Shown piece after piece: positions 26,342-36,223 of a stretch of 64,000 nt of DNA; the stretch's first letter is position 1, and the number at the start of each line of letters is the position of its first letter. The position numbers and the translations under genes were made by a program. The notes beneath the pieces were generated by a model. The model was given only the letters and a program-made list of their open reading frames with translations. It searched no databases and was not told where the DNA came from. The DNA is from Streptomonospora alba (lineage in GTDB: Bacteria > Actinomycetota > Actinomycetes > Streptosporangiales > Streptosporangiaceae). The DNA is taken from the NCBI RefSeq assembly GCF_000826685.1, contig NZ_JROO01000019.1, positions 1 to 64,000 on the forward strand, read 5' to 3'.

Positions 26342-26992
26342 GTGAACGCGAGTCTGCGAGAGCGCCTGGACCGGGCGCGCCTGTACCTGTGCACCGACGC
26401 CCGCGCCGAACAAGGCGATCTGGCGGAGTTCCTCGACGCCGCGCTGGCCGGGGGCGTCGACATCGTCCAGCTGCGCGACAAGACACTGGAGGCCCGCCAG
26501 GAGTTGGCCGCGCTGGAGACCGTGCGTGCGGCCTGCGCACGGCACGGCGCGCTGATGTCGGTCAACGACCGCGCCGACATCGCGCTGGCGGCGGGCGCCG
26601 ACGTGCTGCACCTGGGGCAGAACGACCTGCCGGTGCGCCACGCACGCGCCGTGGTCGGCCCCGATCCGCTGATCGGCCGCTCCAACAACGACGCGGCGCT
26701 GGCGGCGGAGTCGGCCGATGAGGAGGGCGTCGACTACTTCTGCGTCGGCCCGACCTGGTCCACCCCCACCAAGCCGGGCCGCCCGGCCGCGGGGCTGGAG
26801 TTGGTGGAGCGCACCGCCGCGATGGCCCCGGACCGCCCGTGGTTCGCCATCGGCGGCATCGACCTGGCCAACCTCGATCGCGTGCTCCAGGCCGGAGCCC
26901 GCCGCGTGGTCGTCGTGCGTGCCGTCACCGAAGCCGAGGACCCCCGCGCCGCCGCGGCCGAGTTCCGGCGCAGGCTCGCCGCCGCGGAGTGA
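26342..26992 (+). CDS. thiE: Thiamine-phosphate synthase ThiE
   Basis: A 216-residue TIM-barrel protein from GTG 26342. It has the pyrimidine/thiazole-binding blocks [39 protein letters not shown] and [19 protein letters not shown], and the phosphate-binding FAIGGI. It couples HMP-pyrophosphate with thiazole phosphate, the last step that yields thiamine monophosphate. It is transcribed away from the thiO operon and shows no riboswitch of its own. It begins 58 bp after the Rv2175c-like gene and may share its transcript. Confidence 0.93.
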   Translation: MNASLRERLDRARLYLCTDARAEQGDLAEFLDAALAGGVDIVQLRDKTLEARQELAALETVRAACARHGALMSVNDRADIALAAGADVLHLGQNDLPVRHARAVVGPDPLIGRSNNDAALAAESADEEGVDYFCVGPTWSTPTKPGRPAAGLELVERTAAMAPDRPWFAIGGIDLANLDRVLQAGARRVVVVRAVTEAEDPRAAAAEFRRRLAAAE

Positions 26993-27020
26993 GTCCGGGT
27001 GCCGCGGGGCGGCACCCGCA

Positions 27021-27037
27021 ACCTAACAACGTTAGGT
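27021..27037. promoter_or_regulatory. TetR-type inverted repeat upstream of the AlkK-like ligase
   Basis: ACCTAAC-AAC-GTTAGGT is a perfect 7-bp inverted repeat with a 3-bp spacer, 93 bp before the ligase ATG. A second, smaller repeat GTGAC-ACCA-GTCAC is at 27088-27101. The size and symmetry fit a TetR/AcrR operator, commonly linked to acyl-CoA metabolism genes. Confidence 0.55.
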
Positions 27038-27129
27038 AACGATGTCCCCCGCATGCTTTCCCCCACGCCCGGCGCCTTCTAGCGTCAGTGACACCAGTCA
27101 CGTCCACGCAGCGCGAAGGGTGAGGGCGA

Positions 27130-28755
<1,626 letters not shown>

Positions 28756-29064
28756 ACGGCGCGACTCACACCGGCGCGTGGTGAAGCGCGCTGGGACGGG
28801 TGCGCAGGCAGCCCTCGATGGACTGGGCGGGCCGGCGCCGGTCCGTCGGTTCGGGCACGGCGGGGATACCGCCTCCAGCCCGCCCGCGACGGCGGCGCAG
28901 GCGGCCGGGGCGGGGCCTGCCCGCGCGTCCCGCGGGCGGAGCCCGGACCGCGGCGCGGCGCCGCCCCGGCCTGCTCCCGGGCACGGACGCCCGGTGCCAC
29001 CGGCCGGAACCTCCGGCGGCCCCGCCGCGCTACCGCGGCCGGGACGACCGCGGACGCCGTGGAA
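28756..29064. other. Convergent gap at the left edge of the biosynthetic cluster
   Basis: A 309-bp GC-rich stretch between the AlkK-like ligase and the sulfotransferase. No gene, att-like repeat or mobile remnant is visible; short GC inverted repeats could act as terminators. Confidence 0.45.
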
Positions 29065-29727
29065 TCACCGGGACGCGAGCAGCTTCTGGATGTGCTTGTT
29101 GGACTCCCGGCTGAAGCCGCTCCGCTCGTTCTTCCTGGGAAACGGCACGTCGGGCACGGGGACCCCGAGGAATTCGCAGAGCGGTTCCCAGCCTTCCCCC
29201 ACGTTGTAGGTCAGCAGCCGGTCCGACGGGATCTCTGCCTGCACGTCGGCGATGTGCTGCTTGTATGCGGAGATCATGTGCCGCTTGTCGTGGATGGAGC
29301 CGCCGAAGACGCGCTGCTCCACGCTCATCCGGTCCATCGCCAGGAAGGCCCTCAGGGCGGGGCTTTGCCGCTCCGCGAGCCAGGTGAGCGGACGCGTCAG
29401 CGGACTCCGCTTGAAGACCGTGGCCTGCGTGCTCTCATACCACCGTTCCGCATCGCGCACGGTCAGAATCAGCTTCGCCTCGGGGTAGTGGTCGGCGAGC
29501 TCGCGCCAGTACGCGGCGGTCGGCCAGTCGACAGCCGAGTTGTAGCCGGCGAAGAGGCCGTCCCAGTCGGCCGAGTGGCCCATGGCGATGTCGAGCCACC
29601 GGTAGATTCGCGGCGGATGTTCGGCGATCTCGTACATGTGGTCGCAGGGGCCGTAGCCGAGATGCTCCAACGCCGACTTGAGCGAATAGGTGCCCGTACG
29701 CCCGAAGCCGACCCCTATCACCTGCAT
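29065..29727 (-). CDS. PAPS-dependent sulfotransferase family protein
   Basis: A 220-residue protein from ATG 29727. The N-terminal GVGFGRTGTYSLKSALEHLG is the 5'-phosphosulfate loop of the single-domain Sulfotransfer_4 group, and KLILTVRDAERWYEST is the 3'-phosphate-binding block with its conserved Arg. The family moves sulfate from PAPS onto hydroxyl or amine acceptors in the cytosol. It lies 45 bp downstream of the glycosyltransferase gene in the same direction, so it is probably co-transcribed with sugar-attachment genes, and sulfation of the glycoside or aglycone is a reasonable inference. No PAPS synthesis gene is nearby. Confidence 0.82.
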   Translation of the reverse strand: MQVIGVGFGRTGTYSLKSALEHLGYGPCDHMYEIAEHPPRIYRWLDIAMGHSADWDGLFAGYNSAVDWPTAAYWRELADHYPEAKLILTVRDAERWYESTQATVFKRSPLTRPLTWLAERQSPALRAFLAMDRMSVEQRVFGGSIHDKRHMISAYKQHIADVQAEIPSDRLLTYNVGEGWEPLCEFLGVPVPDVPFPRKNERSGFSRESNKHIQKLLASR

Positions 29728-29772
29728 CGGATCACTCTCCTTGCATTCGCGCCGACGCCGTGGCCGCGGGGG

Positions 29773-31044
29773 TCACCCGTGGGCCCGGTGCTTCTCGGTC
29801 AGACGTTCCAGATCCGCCACGATTCCGTGGGGCGTAGGGGTCTGGGCGATTTGCCGCTGCAGGTTCTGCGCCCCCTGGACGAGGTGCGGGTCCTCCAGCA
29901 GCCGCGAGACCCGGTCCCGGATGCCTTCCGCGGTGGCCGAGGCGGCGTGCGCATGCAGCCCCGCACCGGCACCGCTGAGGTGCTCGGCCCGCACCCAGGC
30001 GTCCGCGTGCCTGATGGGCAGCAGCAGCTGGGGCACCCCGCACAGCGCCGCGGTCGAGGCCGCGCCGAACCCGCCGTGGTGCACCACCGCCGAACAGGTC
30101 GGCAGGAGCATGTGGAAGGGCACGAAGTCCGTCACCCGGACGTTGTCGGGCAGGGCGCCGAGCTTGTCCCGCTCGTTCTCGGTCAGTACCGCCACCACCT
30201 CGACGTCGAGGTCGGCGACGGCTTGCACCGCTTCCGCCACGGGAAAGACGCTGTTGTTGAGCTTGGCGTCGAGCGATCCGCGGCCGGACAGCGCGACACG
30301 CGGGCGCTCGGGCCGGTCGAAGACCCACTCCGGTGCGGGGCGGCGATCGTGGTAGGGCACATAGCGCATGGGCAGGCGTTCGCCGGGCAGCCGGAACTGC
30401 AGCGCTTCGGGCACCTGGTCGATCGTCCACTGGCCGAGCACGGCCTCCTCGTCGAATTCGCAGCCGTGCTCCTGGAGGGACTGCGCGAGCCACTCGCCGA
30501 GGGGGTCGTGACGCTCGGCGGGCGGTTGCTGCTCGCTGAGCCGTCGCCATGTCCGGCGCATCGCGGCGTAGATGTCCACCGACCACAGCAGGCGCGCGTG
30601 GGCCGCGCCGACGGCACGGGCGGCGACGCCTCCGGCGTAGGTGATGGGGTCCCAGATGACGAGGTCGGGCCGCCATGCGCGGGCGTACTCCACCAGCCCT
30701 TCGAGGATCGGGGCGTTGTAGGGCAGCAGCCCGTAGGGCACGGAGGCCTGGTACTTGAGCAGGACTTCTTCCCAGCTCAGTCGCTGGTCGAACGGGTCGC
30801 TCCAGTCGGCGATCTCGTTCTCGATGGATCCCAACTCGTCCTCGGCGGACTGCAGCAGCTCGTCCATGCCGTGGTCCTCGCCGACCGGCACGGGGGGCAG
30901 GCCGGCCGAGGCGATCGTTTCGGCCATCGACGGGCCGCTGGCGACCCGCACGTCGTGTCCGGCCGCGATCAGCGCCCATGCCAGCGGGACCTGGGCATAC
31001 AGATGGGACGGTTCGCCGACGGTAGCGAATAGAACACGCATCAT
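29773..31044 (-). CDS. Macrolide glycosyltransferase, activator-dependent (DesVII/EryCIII) type
   Basis: A 423-residue GT1 enzyme from ATG 31044. The N-terminus RVLFATVGEPSHLYAQVPLAWAL and the helix EEVLLKYQASVPYG resemble DesVII, EryCIII and TylM2; the donor site is HHGGFGAASTAALCGVPQLLLP. It should attach the cluster's dTDP-deoxyaminosugar to the polyketide. Enzymes of this group usually need a P450-like activator (DesVIII/EryCII), and none is encoded in the window. It sits 19 bp after the aminotransferase gene, probably in one operon. Confidence 0.87.
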   Translation of the reverse strand: MMRVLFATVGEPSHLYAQVPLAWALIAAGHDVRVASGPSMAETIASAGLPPVPVGEDHGMDELLQSAEDELGSIENEIADWSDPFDQRLSWEEVLLKYQASVPYGLLPYNAPILEGLVEYARAWRPDLVIWDPITYAGGVAARAVGAAHARLLWSVDIYAAMRRTWRRLSEQQPPAERHDPLGEWLAQSLQEHGCEFDEEAVLGQWTIDQVPEALQFRLPGERLPMRYVPYHDRRPAPEWVFDRPERPRVALSGRGSLDAKLNNSVFPVAEAVQAVADLDVEVVAVLTENERDKLGALPDNVRVTDFVPFHMLLPTCSAVVHHGGFGAASTAALCGVPQLLLPIRHADAWVRAEHLSGAGAGLHAHAASATAEGIRDRVSRLLEDPHLVQGAQNLQRQIAQTPTPHGIVADLERLTEKHRAHG

Positions 31045-31063
31045 GCTCCCTGTCTCGGAAACG

Positions 31064-32173
31064 TCAGGGGACGGCCAGGACGTCGCGCAGCGCCTTGACG
31101 ACGAGGTCCTGCCGCTCTTCGGGAAGGGACGGGTACATCGGGAGGGAGAAGATCTCTGCGGCGAGCCGCTCCGTGACCGGCAGCGCTCCCTCTTCGTAGC
31201 CCAGGTGCGCGAAGCCGGACATCGTGTGCACGGGCCAGGGGTAGCTGACGTTCAGCGAGATCCCGTAGGCCGCGAGCTCCGCGAGAATCTCGTCGCGCCG
31301 GGGATGCCGGGCGACGTAGACGTAGTACACGTGCTCGTTGCCTTCGGCGGTGCGCGGAAGCACGAGCTCGGTGTCGGCCAGGGCCTCGGCGTAGTGCCGG
31401 GCGACCCGCCTGCGTCCTTCGACGTAGGCGTCCAGCCGGGGCAGCTTCCGGCGCAGGATCTCGGCCTGGACCGCGTCCAGGCGGCTGTTGTGGCCCGGCG
31501 TGCTGACGACGTAGTACCGGTCTTCCATGCCGTAGTAGCGCAGTCGGCGCAGTGCTGCCGCGGTCGCATCGTCGGAGGTTGCCACCGCCCCGCCGTCGCC
31601 GTAGGCGCCCAGCACCTTCGTCGGATAGAACGAGAAGGCCGCCGCCGTCCCGAAGGTGCCGGCTAGCCGCCCCCCTTGCCGTGCGCCGTGCGCCTGGGCA
31701 CAGTCCTCCAGGATCGGCAGGTCGTTGCGCTCGGCCACGGCGCGGATCGCGTCCATGTCGGCGCACTGGCCGTAGAGGTGTACGACCAGCAGGCACCGGG
31801 TGCGTTCGGTGATGGCGTCTTCGAGCCGGTCGGCGTCCATCAGGTAGTCGGACTCGCGCACGTCCACGAACACCGGCGTCGCGCCGATCTGGTCGATCGC
31901 GACCACGGTCGGCGCCGCCGTGTTGGACACGGTGACGACCTCGTCGCCCCGGCCTACGCCCAGCGCCCGGAGCCCGAGCACGAGCGCGTTGGTCCCGTTG
32001 TCGACGCCTGCGCAATGCCGCAGCCCGTGGTATTCGGCGAACTCCTCCTCGAAAGCCCGGACACTGGGCCCTAGAATCAGCTGCCCGGACGCGAAAACGG
32101 TTTCGACCGCGTCGAGGATGTCGGCGCGTTCCTCTTCGTACTCATCCAGGTAATTCCATACGCGTATGGCCAT
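31064..32173 (-). CDS. NDP-sugar aminotransferase (DegT/DnrJ/EryC1/StrS family)
   Basis: A 369-residue PLP enzyme from ATG 32173. [17 protein letters not shown] contains the Schiff-base Lys186, EDCAQAHGA holds the pyridine-binding Asp, and [18 protein letters not shown] is the phosphate-binding start. The family transaminates dTDP-keto-6-deoxysugars. With a 2,3-dehydratase, a C-methyltransferase and no 3-ketoreductase in the cluster, C3 amination as by EvaB is the best assignment; C4 amination cannot be excluded. It leads a leftward operon with the glycosyltransferase and sulfotransferase, and paired CTAGGGG boxes lie 95-118 bp upstream. Confidence 0.88.
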   Translation of the reverse strand: MAIRVWNYLDEYEEERADILDAVETVFASGQLILGPSVRAFEEEFAEYHGLRHCAGVDNGTNALVLGLRALGVGRGDEVVTVSNTAAPTVVAIDQIGATPVFVDVRESDYLMDADRLEDAITERTRCLLVVHLYGQCADMDAIRAVAERNDLPILEDCAQAHGARQGGRLAGTFGTAAAFSFYPTKVLGAYGDGGAVATSDDATAAALRRLRYYGMEDRYYVVSTPGHNSRLDAVQAEILRRKLPRLDAYVEGRRRVARHYAEALADTELVLPRTAEGNEHVYYVYVARHPRRDEILAELAAYGISLNVSYPWPVHTMSGFAHLGYEEGALPVTERLAAEIFSLPMYPSLPEERQDLVVKALRDVLAVP

Positions 32174-32267
32174 GACGCTCCCCTGCAGTCTTGACGAACC
32201 GATTCATGCCCAGGCGAATCTATTGGGGGCCCGGGAAGATTTGCCACTCGGCCGCTCATGTTAAGGG

Positions 32268-32291
32268 CCCCTAGATGTCGGCCGCCCCTAG
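32268..32291 (-). promoter_or_regulatory. Paired CTAGGGG boxes, aminotransferase/CSD divergent promoter
   Basis: CCCCTAG occurs at 32268-32274 and 32285-32291 (CTAGGGG on the minus strand), 17 bp apart. The same heptamer or close variants recur in three other promoter regions of the cluster. CTAG is rare in such DNA, so the pairing is notable; binding by a pathway regulator is inferred. Confidence 0.5.
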
Positions 32292-32401
32292 GGTGCGTCC
32301 GCGGAATGCAGTCGGGATAGGGGTACCGGATTCCGGTCGGACCGTGCCATCATCCACTACCGCTGATTGGTTGTTGGGCAGTAGAGGTTGGACGGTGCTG
32401 T

Positions 32402-32818
32402 ATGGAGACCGGTGTAGTCGTCCGTTTCGACGAGGAGCGCGGTTACGGTTTCATCGAGCCGGACGCCGGCGGCGAGGACGTCTTCATCCACGCTTCGGCG
32501 CTCGAGGAGGAGATCAAGCCGCTGCTGCACACGGGCAGGCGGGTGCGGTTCGACTCGGTCGGCGGCCACCGCGGCAGGAAGGCCTTCGACGTACAGCTCT
32601 CCGCTGAGTCGGCGCGGTCGGAGCCGTCGGTGCCGGACTCCCCGCGCACGGCCGCGGAGGAGGACTGCGGGACGGCGGCGCGGCTGGCCGAGGAGGAGCT
32701 GAGCCGGCAGATCACCGAGCTCCTGCTGGCAGAGGCGCCCGATCTTACGGGCGCGCAGGTGGCCGTGGTGCGCGAGGCCGTCGGCCGGTTCGCCGAAGAG
32801 CACGGGTGGACGCGGTGA
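32402..32818 (+). CDS. Cold-shock domain protein with C-terminal helical extension
   Basis: A 138-residue protein from ATG 32402. Residues 1-66 form a cold-shock domain: TGVVVRFDEERGYGFIEPD holds RNP1-like YGFI and DVFIHASAL holds RNP2. It differs from 67-residue CspA proteins by a 70-residue tail, of which residues about 90-135 look helical (AARLAEEELSRQITELLLAE). The domain binds single-stranded nucleic acid and can act as an RNA chaperone or antiterminator. It stands alone between the aminotransferase operon and the rfbAB genes inside the biosynthetic region. A regulatory role for cluster transcripts is possible but unproven. Confidence 0.85.
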   Translation: METGVVVRFDEERGYGFIEPDAGGEDVFIHASALEEEIKPLLHTGRRVRFDSVGGHRGRKAFDVQLSAESARSEPSVPDSPRTAAEEDCGTAARLAEEELSRQITELLLAEAPDLTGAQVAVVREAVGRFAEEHGWTR

Positions 32819-32899
32819 GGGCCGGGCCGCGAGGAGTGCGGCTGCGGCCATAGGCAGGGGCGGTGGGGTCCGGGGTCGGCGAGGCACTCTGGGGGAATC

Positions 32900-33787
32900 G
32901 TGAAAGGGATCATACTGGCGGGCGGATCGGGAACGCGGCTGCACCCGACCACGCTCTCAATCTCGAAGCAGTTGCTCCCCGTCTACAACAAACCGATGAT
33001 CTACTATCCCCTGTCGGTCCTGATGCTTGCCGGAATCCGGGATATCCTTGTTATCTCGACTCCCCGGGACGTTGCGCTGTTCAAGGATCTGCTGGGCGAC
33101 GGGGCGAGACTGGGAATCGATCTCTCATACGCCGAGCAGCCGGAACCCAACGGGCTCGCCGAAGCGTTCGTCATCGGGGCCGACCACATCGGGAACGACA
33201 CGTGCGCGCTCATTCTGGGCGACAACATATTCCACGGACCGGTGTTCTCGTCGGTGCTGCAGGAGAACGCCGAGTGCGTCGACGGGTGTGTGCTCTTCGG
33301 GTATCCGGTCAGCGATCCCGCCCGATACGGAATCGCCGTGCGGGACTCCGACGAACGCCTGGTCGGCTTGGAGGAGAAGCCGGCGGATCCCAAGTCGAAC
33401 TGCGCTGTCACCGGTCTCTACTTCTATGACAGCGAGGTGGTCGACATCGCCCGGGATCTCGTTCCCTCGGAGCGCGGCGAACTGGAGATCACCGACGTGA
33501 ACCGCGTGTACCTCAAGAACGGCAAAGCGCGGCTGGTGGATCTGGGACGGGGATTCGCCTGGCTCGACACGGGCACACACGACGCCCTGCTGCAGGCATG
33601 CACCTACGTCCAGACGATGGAGCAGCGCCAGGGGATACGGATCGCGTGCCTGGAGGAGGTCGCACTGCGGATGGGATTCATCGACGCCGAAGCGTGCTAC
33701 CGGCTGGGCGCCCAGCTGTCGGGAACCGAATACGGCCGCTATGTCATGGACATCGCCGGCGAACACGCTTCGGCCGTCGCACGTTAG
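32900..33787 (+). CDS. rfbA: Glucose-1-phosphate thymidylyltransferase
   Basis: A 295-residue nucleotidyltransferase from GTG 32900. GGSGTRLHPTTLSISKQLLP is the nucleotide-binding signature, followed by YNKPMIYYPLSVLMLAGI, LGDNIFHG and GFAWLDTGTHDAL. It makes dTDP-glucose, the first committed precursor of the deoxysugar. It is followed after 9 bp by the 4,6-dehydratase gene. Base composition is slightly less GC-rich at its start than that of neighbours. A homologue of StrD/DesIII type in this context is almost certain. Confidence 0.95.
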   Translation: MKGIILAGGSGTRLHPTTLSISKQLLPVYNKPMIYYPLSVLMLAGIRDILVISTPRDVALFKDLLGDGARLGIDLSYAEQPEPNGLAEAFVIGADHIGNDTCALILGDNIFHGPVFSSVLQENAECVDGCVLFGYPVSDPARYGIAVRDSDERLVGLEEKPADPKSNCAVTGLYFYDSEVVDIARDLVPSERGELEITDVNRVYLKNGKARLVDLGRGFAWLDTGTHDALLQACTYVQTMEQRQGIRIACLEEVALRMGFIDAEACYRLGAQLSGTEYGRYVMDIAGEHASAVAR

Positions 33788-33796
33788 GGGGCGGCG

Positions 33797-34771
33797 GTGC
33801 GCATCGTGGTCACCGGCGGAGCCGGATTCATCGGATCCCATTTCGTATTGGGCCTGCTGGGCGGGGAGTATCCCGGACTGCCGGCGACGGAGGTGATCGT
33901 CCTCGACAAGGTCACCTATGCCGGCGACCCCCGAGTGCTGGAGGAGGCGGCCGATCCGCGGGTGTCGCTGGTCCGCACCGACATCTGCGACCGGTCGGCG
34001 GTGCTGCGGCTGATGGAGGGGGCCGACGTCGTGGTCCACTTCGCAGCCGAGACCCATGTCGACCGATCCATCTCCGGACCGGGCGAGTTCGTGCGGACCA
34101 ACGTCGCGGGGACGCAGAACCTCCTGCACTGCGCACTCCAGGTGGGCGTGGGGAGATTCGTGCACGTCTCCACCGACGAGGTCTACGGCTCGATCGACCG
34201 GGGCTCCTGGAACGAGGACAGCGCGCTGGAGCCCAACTCCCCCTATTCCGCGTCGAAAGCAGCGTCCGACCTGATGGTGCGCTCCTATCACCGGACCTAC
34301 GGGCTGGACGCCTGCATCACGCGCTGCTCCAACAACTACGGGCCCCGGCAGTTCCCGGAGAAGCTGATCCCCCGGTTCGTCACGACCCTGCTTGAGGGGG
34401 GCCGGGTCCCGCTCTACGGCGACGGCTCCAACGTCCGCGAGTGGCTGCATGTCAGCGACCACTGCCGGGGCGTGGCCCTGGTCGCCGCGCGGGGGCGGGC
34501 GGGGGAGACCTACAACATCGGGGGCGGCACGGAGCTGACCAATCGCGAGTTGACCGAGAGAATCCTGTCCATCATGGGCGTGGACTGGGGCAGTGTGCAG
34601 CAGGTGGCCGACCGCAAGGGCCATGATCAGCGCTATTCCGTGGATCATCAGAAGATCTCCGACGAGCTCGGGTACGAACCGAGGACGAGCCTCGCCGACG
34701 GGCTCAAGGAGGTCGTGCAGTGGTACACGGAGAACCGGGAATGGTGGAAGCCGATACAGGCGCCGGCCTGA
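33797..34771 (+). CDS. rfbB: dTDP-glucose 4,6-dehydratase
   Basis: A 324-residue extended SDR from GTG 33797. It has the NAD loop GGAGFIGSHF, HFAAETHVDRSI, STDEVYGS (active-site Thr-Asp-Glu), the catalytic YSASK and RCSNNYGPRQFPEKLIP. It forms dTDP-4-keto-6-deoxyglucose. With rfbA it forms a two-gene rightward operon, ended by the hairpin at 34817-34859 that separates it from the leftward 2,3-dehydratase operon. Confidence 0.95.
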   Translation: MRIVVTGGAGFIGSHFVLGLLGGEYPGLPATEVIVLDKVTYAGDPRVLEEAADPRVSLVRTDICDRSAVLRLMEGADVVVHFAAETHVDRSISGPGEFVRTNVAGTQNLLHCALQVGVGRFVHVSTDEVYGSIDRGSWNEDSALEPNSPYSASKAASDLMVRSYHRTYGLDACITRCSNNYGPRQFPEKLIPRFVTTLLEGGRVPLYGDGSNVREWLHVSDHCRGVALVAARGRAGETYNIGGGTELTNRELTERILSIMGVDWGSVQQVADRKGHDQRYSVDHQKISDELGYEPRTSLADGLKEVVQWYTENREWWKPIQAPA

Positions 34772-34816
34772 GCACCGCCTGCGTCCGGGCAGGAGAGGGC
34801 GGCCCGTAGCGAAACC

Positions 34817-34859
34817 CCGCCGGGGGCCGCCGATCCCGCGGAGCGGCGGCCCCCGGCGG
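34817..34859. terminator. Bidirectional hairpin between rfbB and the 2,3-dehydratase gene
   Basis: A perfect 16-bp stem (34817-34832 with 34844-34859) with an 11-nt loop lies between convergent stops at 34771 and 34865. Confidence 0.78.
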
Positions 34860-34864
34860 CGGGA

Positions 34865-36223
34865 TCACGGCAGCAGCGCGGTCCCCAGACAGGCGACCAG
34901 ACTGCGCGCCTGGACGTTGAAGTAGTGGCTGTGGTCCAGCAGGCAGGAGATCTGGGGATACGACAGCCAGAGGTAGTCGGGGTCGTCGTCGGGGGCGTCC
35001 AGCACCGCCGCATCGAGGACCACGTTGCGGGTGCGCGCGTGGTAGAAGCGCCCTCCCTCCTCGGACTGGACGGCGTCGAAGCGGATGCGCCCGGGCTCGG
35101 CCGCCGCCACCCGATCCAGGAACCGCGGCGGGCGTAGGACCCCGTCCCGGTAGTTCTCCGGCGTGCACTGCAGCGTCGGTCCGAGCTCGACCCCTTCGCG
35201 GAAGCCCGGTTCGGCGCGCAGGCGCAGCAGGGCGTGCGGGGTATCTCCGATGTCCTTGACCGCCAGAGCCGCCAGGCCAGGGCCGCACGGTTCGATCATC
35301 GGCTGGGACCATTGGCGGACCTCCCGCCCCGAGGTGGCGACGTCGACGCCGATGACGTTGAAGAAGCGGCCGCTCTCATGCCGGATCGCACCCGAGTCGG
35401 TCCGGTGCCACCGCTCGACCGAGGCCAGGGGGATGCGCGCCGCTGACAACCCGGTGCGGGCGCGGGCTTCGGTGATCCTGCTCAGTACCTCGGTCATCGA
35501 ATGCCGCGCTCCCCGGTCGGGGTCTCCCCCTCCGCCCAGCGGCAGGCAGGAAAGCACCGTCCTGGCGTCCATGTTCACCACGTCGTCCTCGCCGAGCAGC
35601 TCGTACACCTGGCCCAGCGTCAGCCAGCAGAAGTCCTCCAGAACAGGCACCGGCTCGTCGGGCGCCTCGACGACCATGTTGCGGTTGTGCTTGCGCAGGA
35701 ACCACGATCCCTGCTCCGATTGCAGCGAGTCCGCGATGATCCGCTCCGCCGGCGGGTCCAGGAAGTACTCCAGGTACGGGACCGCTTTGCCGCGGTGCAC
35801 GCCCGTGTAGTTGCTCCGGGTGGCTTGCACGGTCGGGGACAGCTGGGCGCCGTCGACGTTGCCCGGCTCCGTCTTGGCCTGCATCAGAAGATGCAGCACC
35901 CCGTCGAACTCCTTGGCGAGAATGCCGAGTATCCCGATCTCGGGCTGCTCGATTATCGGCTGGGACCAGCGCTCCGTCGGGCCCTGCGGGTGGTGCGCGC
36001 CGAGCCCGCACACGGTGAAGAACCCGCCGCTTGCATGGCCGATGTCGCCGGTCTCGGGATCGGCCGCCCAACCGCTGAGCGCGTGGAGCGGTGCGCGTGT
36101 CACCCGCGCCTTCCGCTCGCGGACGCGCGCGGCGAACCACGTGCGGAAGCGGGACAGGCTGACGGAACCGTCCGGACCGGTGCGCGTCGAGCGGGCGATC
36201 CGGTCGGCCTCCGGCGCCCTCAC
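34865..36223 (-). CDS. NDP-hexose 2,3-dehydratase (EvaA/TylX3 family)
   Basis: I start at GTG 36223, which overlaps the upstream stop in a 4-bp GTGA, giving 452 residues; the frame stays open to 36256. The protein is an internal duplication, as in this family: repeat one has RWSQPIIEQPEIGILGILAK and QLSPTVQATRSNY, repeat two has QWSQPMIEPCGPGLAALAVK and ELGPTLQCTPENY. The enzyme removes the C2 hydroxyl of dTDP-4-keto-6-deoxyglucose to give a 2-deoxy-3,4-diketo sugar, which is then aminated or reduced at C3. Coupled translation with the C-methyltransferase marks both as one sugar-tailoring unit. Confidence 0.92.
   Translation of the reverse strand: MRAPEADRIARSTRTGPDGSVSLSRFRTWFAARVRERKARVTRAPLHALSGWAADPETGDIGHASGGFFTVCGLGAHHPQGPTERWSQPIIEQPEIGILGILAKEFDGVLHLLMQAKTEPGNVDGAQLSPTVQATRSNYTGVHRGKAVPYLEYFLDPPAERIIADSLQSEQGSWFLRKHNRNMVVEAPDEPVPVLEDFCWLTLGQVYELLGEDDVVNMDARTVLSCLPLGGGGDPDRGARHSMTEVLSRITEARARTGLSAARIPLASVERWHRTDSGAIRHESGRFFNVIGVDVATSGREVRQWSQPMIEPCGPGLAALAVKDIGDTPHALLRLRAEPGFREGVELGPTLQCTPENYRDGVLRPPRFLDRVAAAEPGRIRFDAVQSEEGGRFYHARTRNVVLDAAVLDAPDDDPDYLWLSYPQISCLLDHSHYFNVQARSLVACLGTALLP

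Noticed and set aside
28756-29064. Attachment site or mobile-element scar at the left cluster border
   Set aside because: No tRNA, direct repeat, integrase or transposase fragment could be found there.
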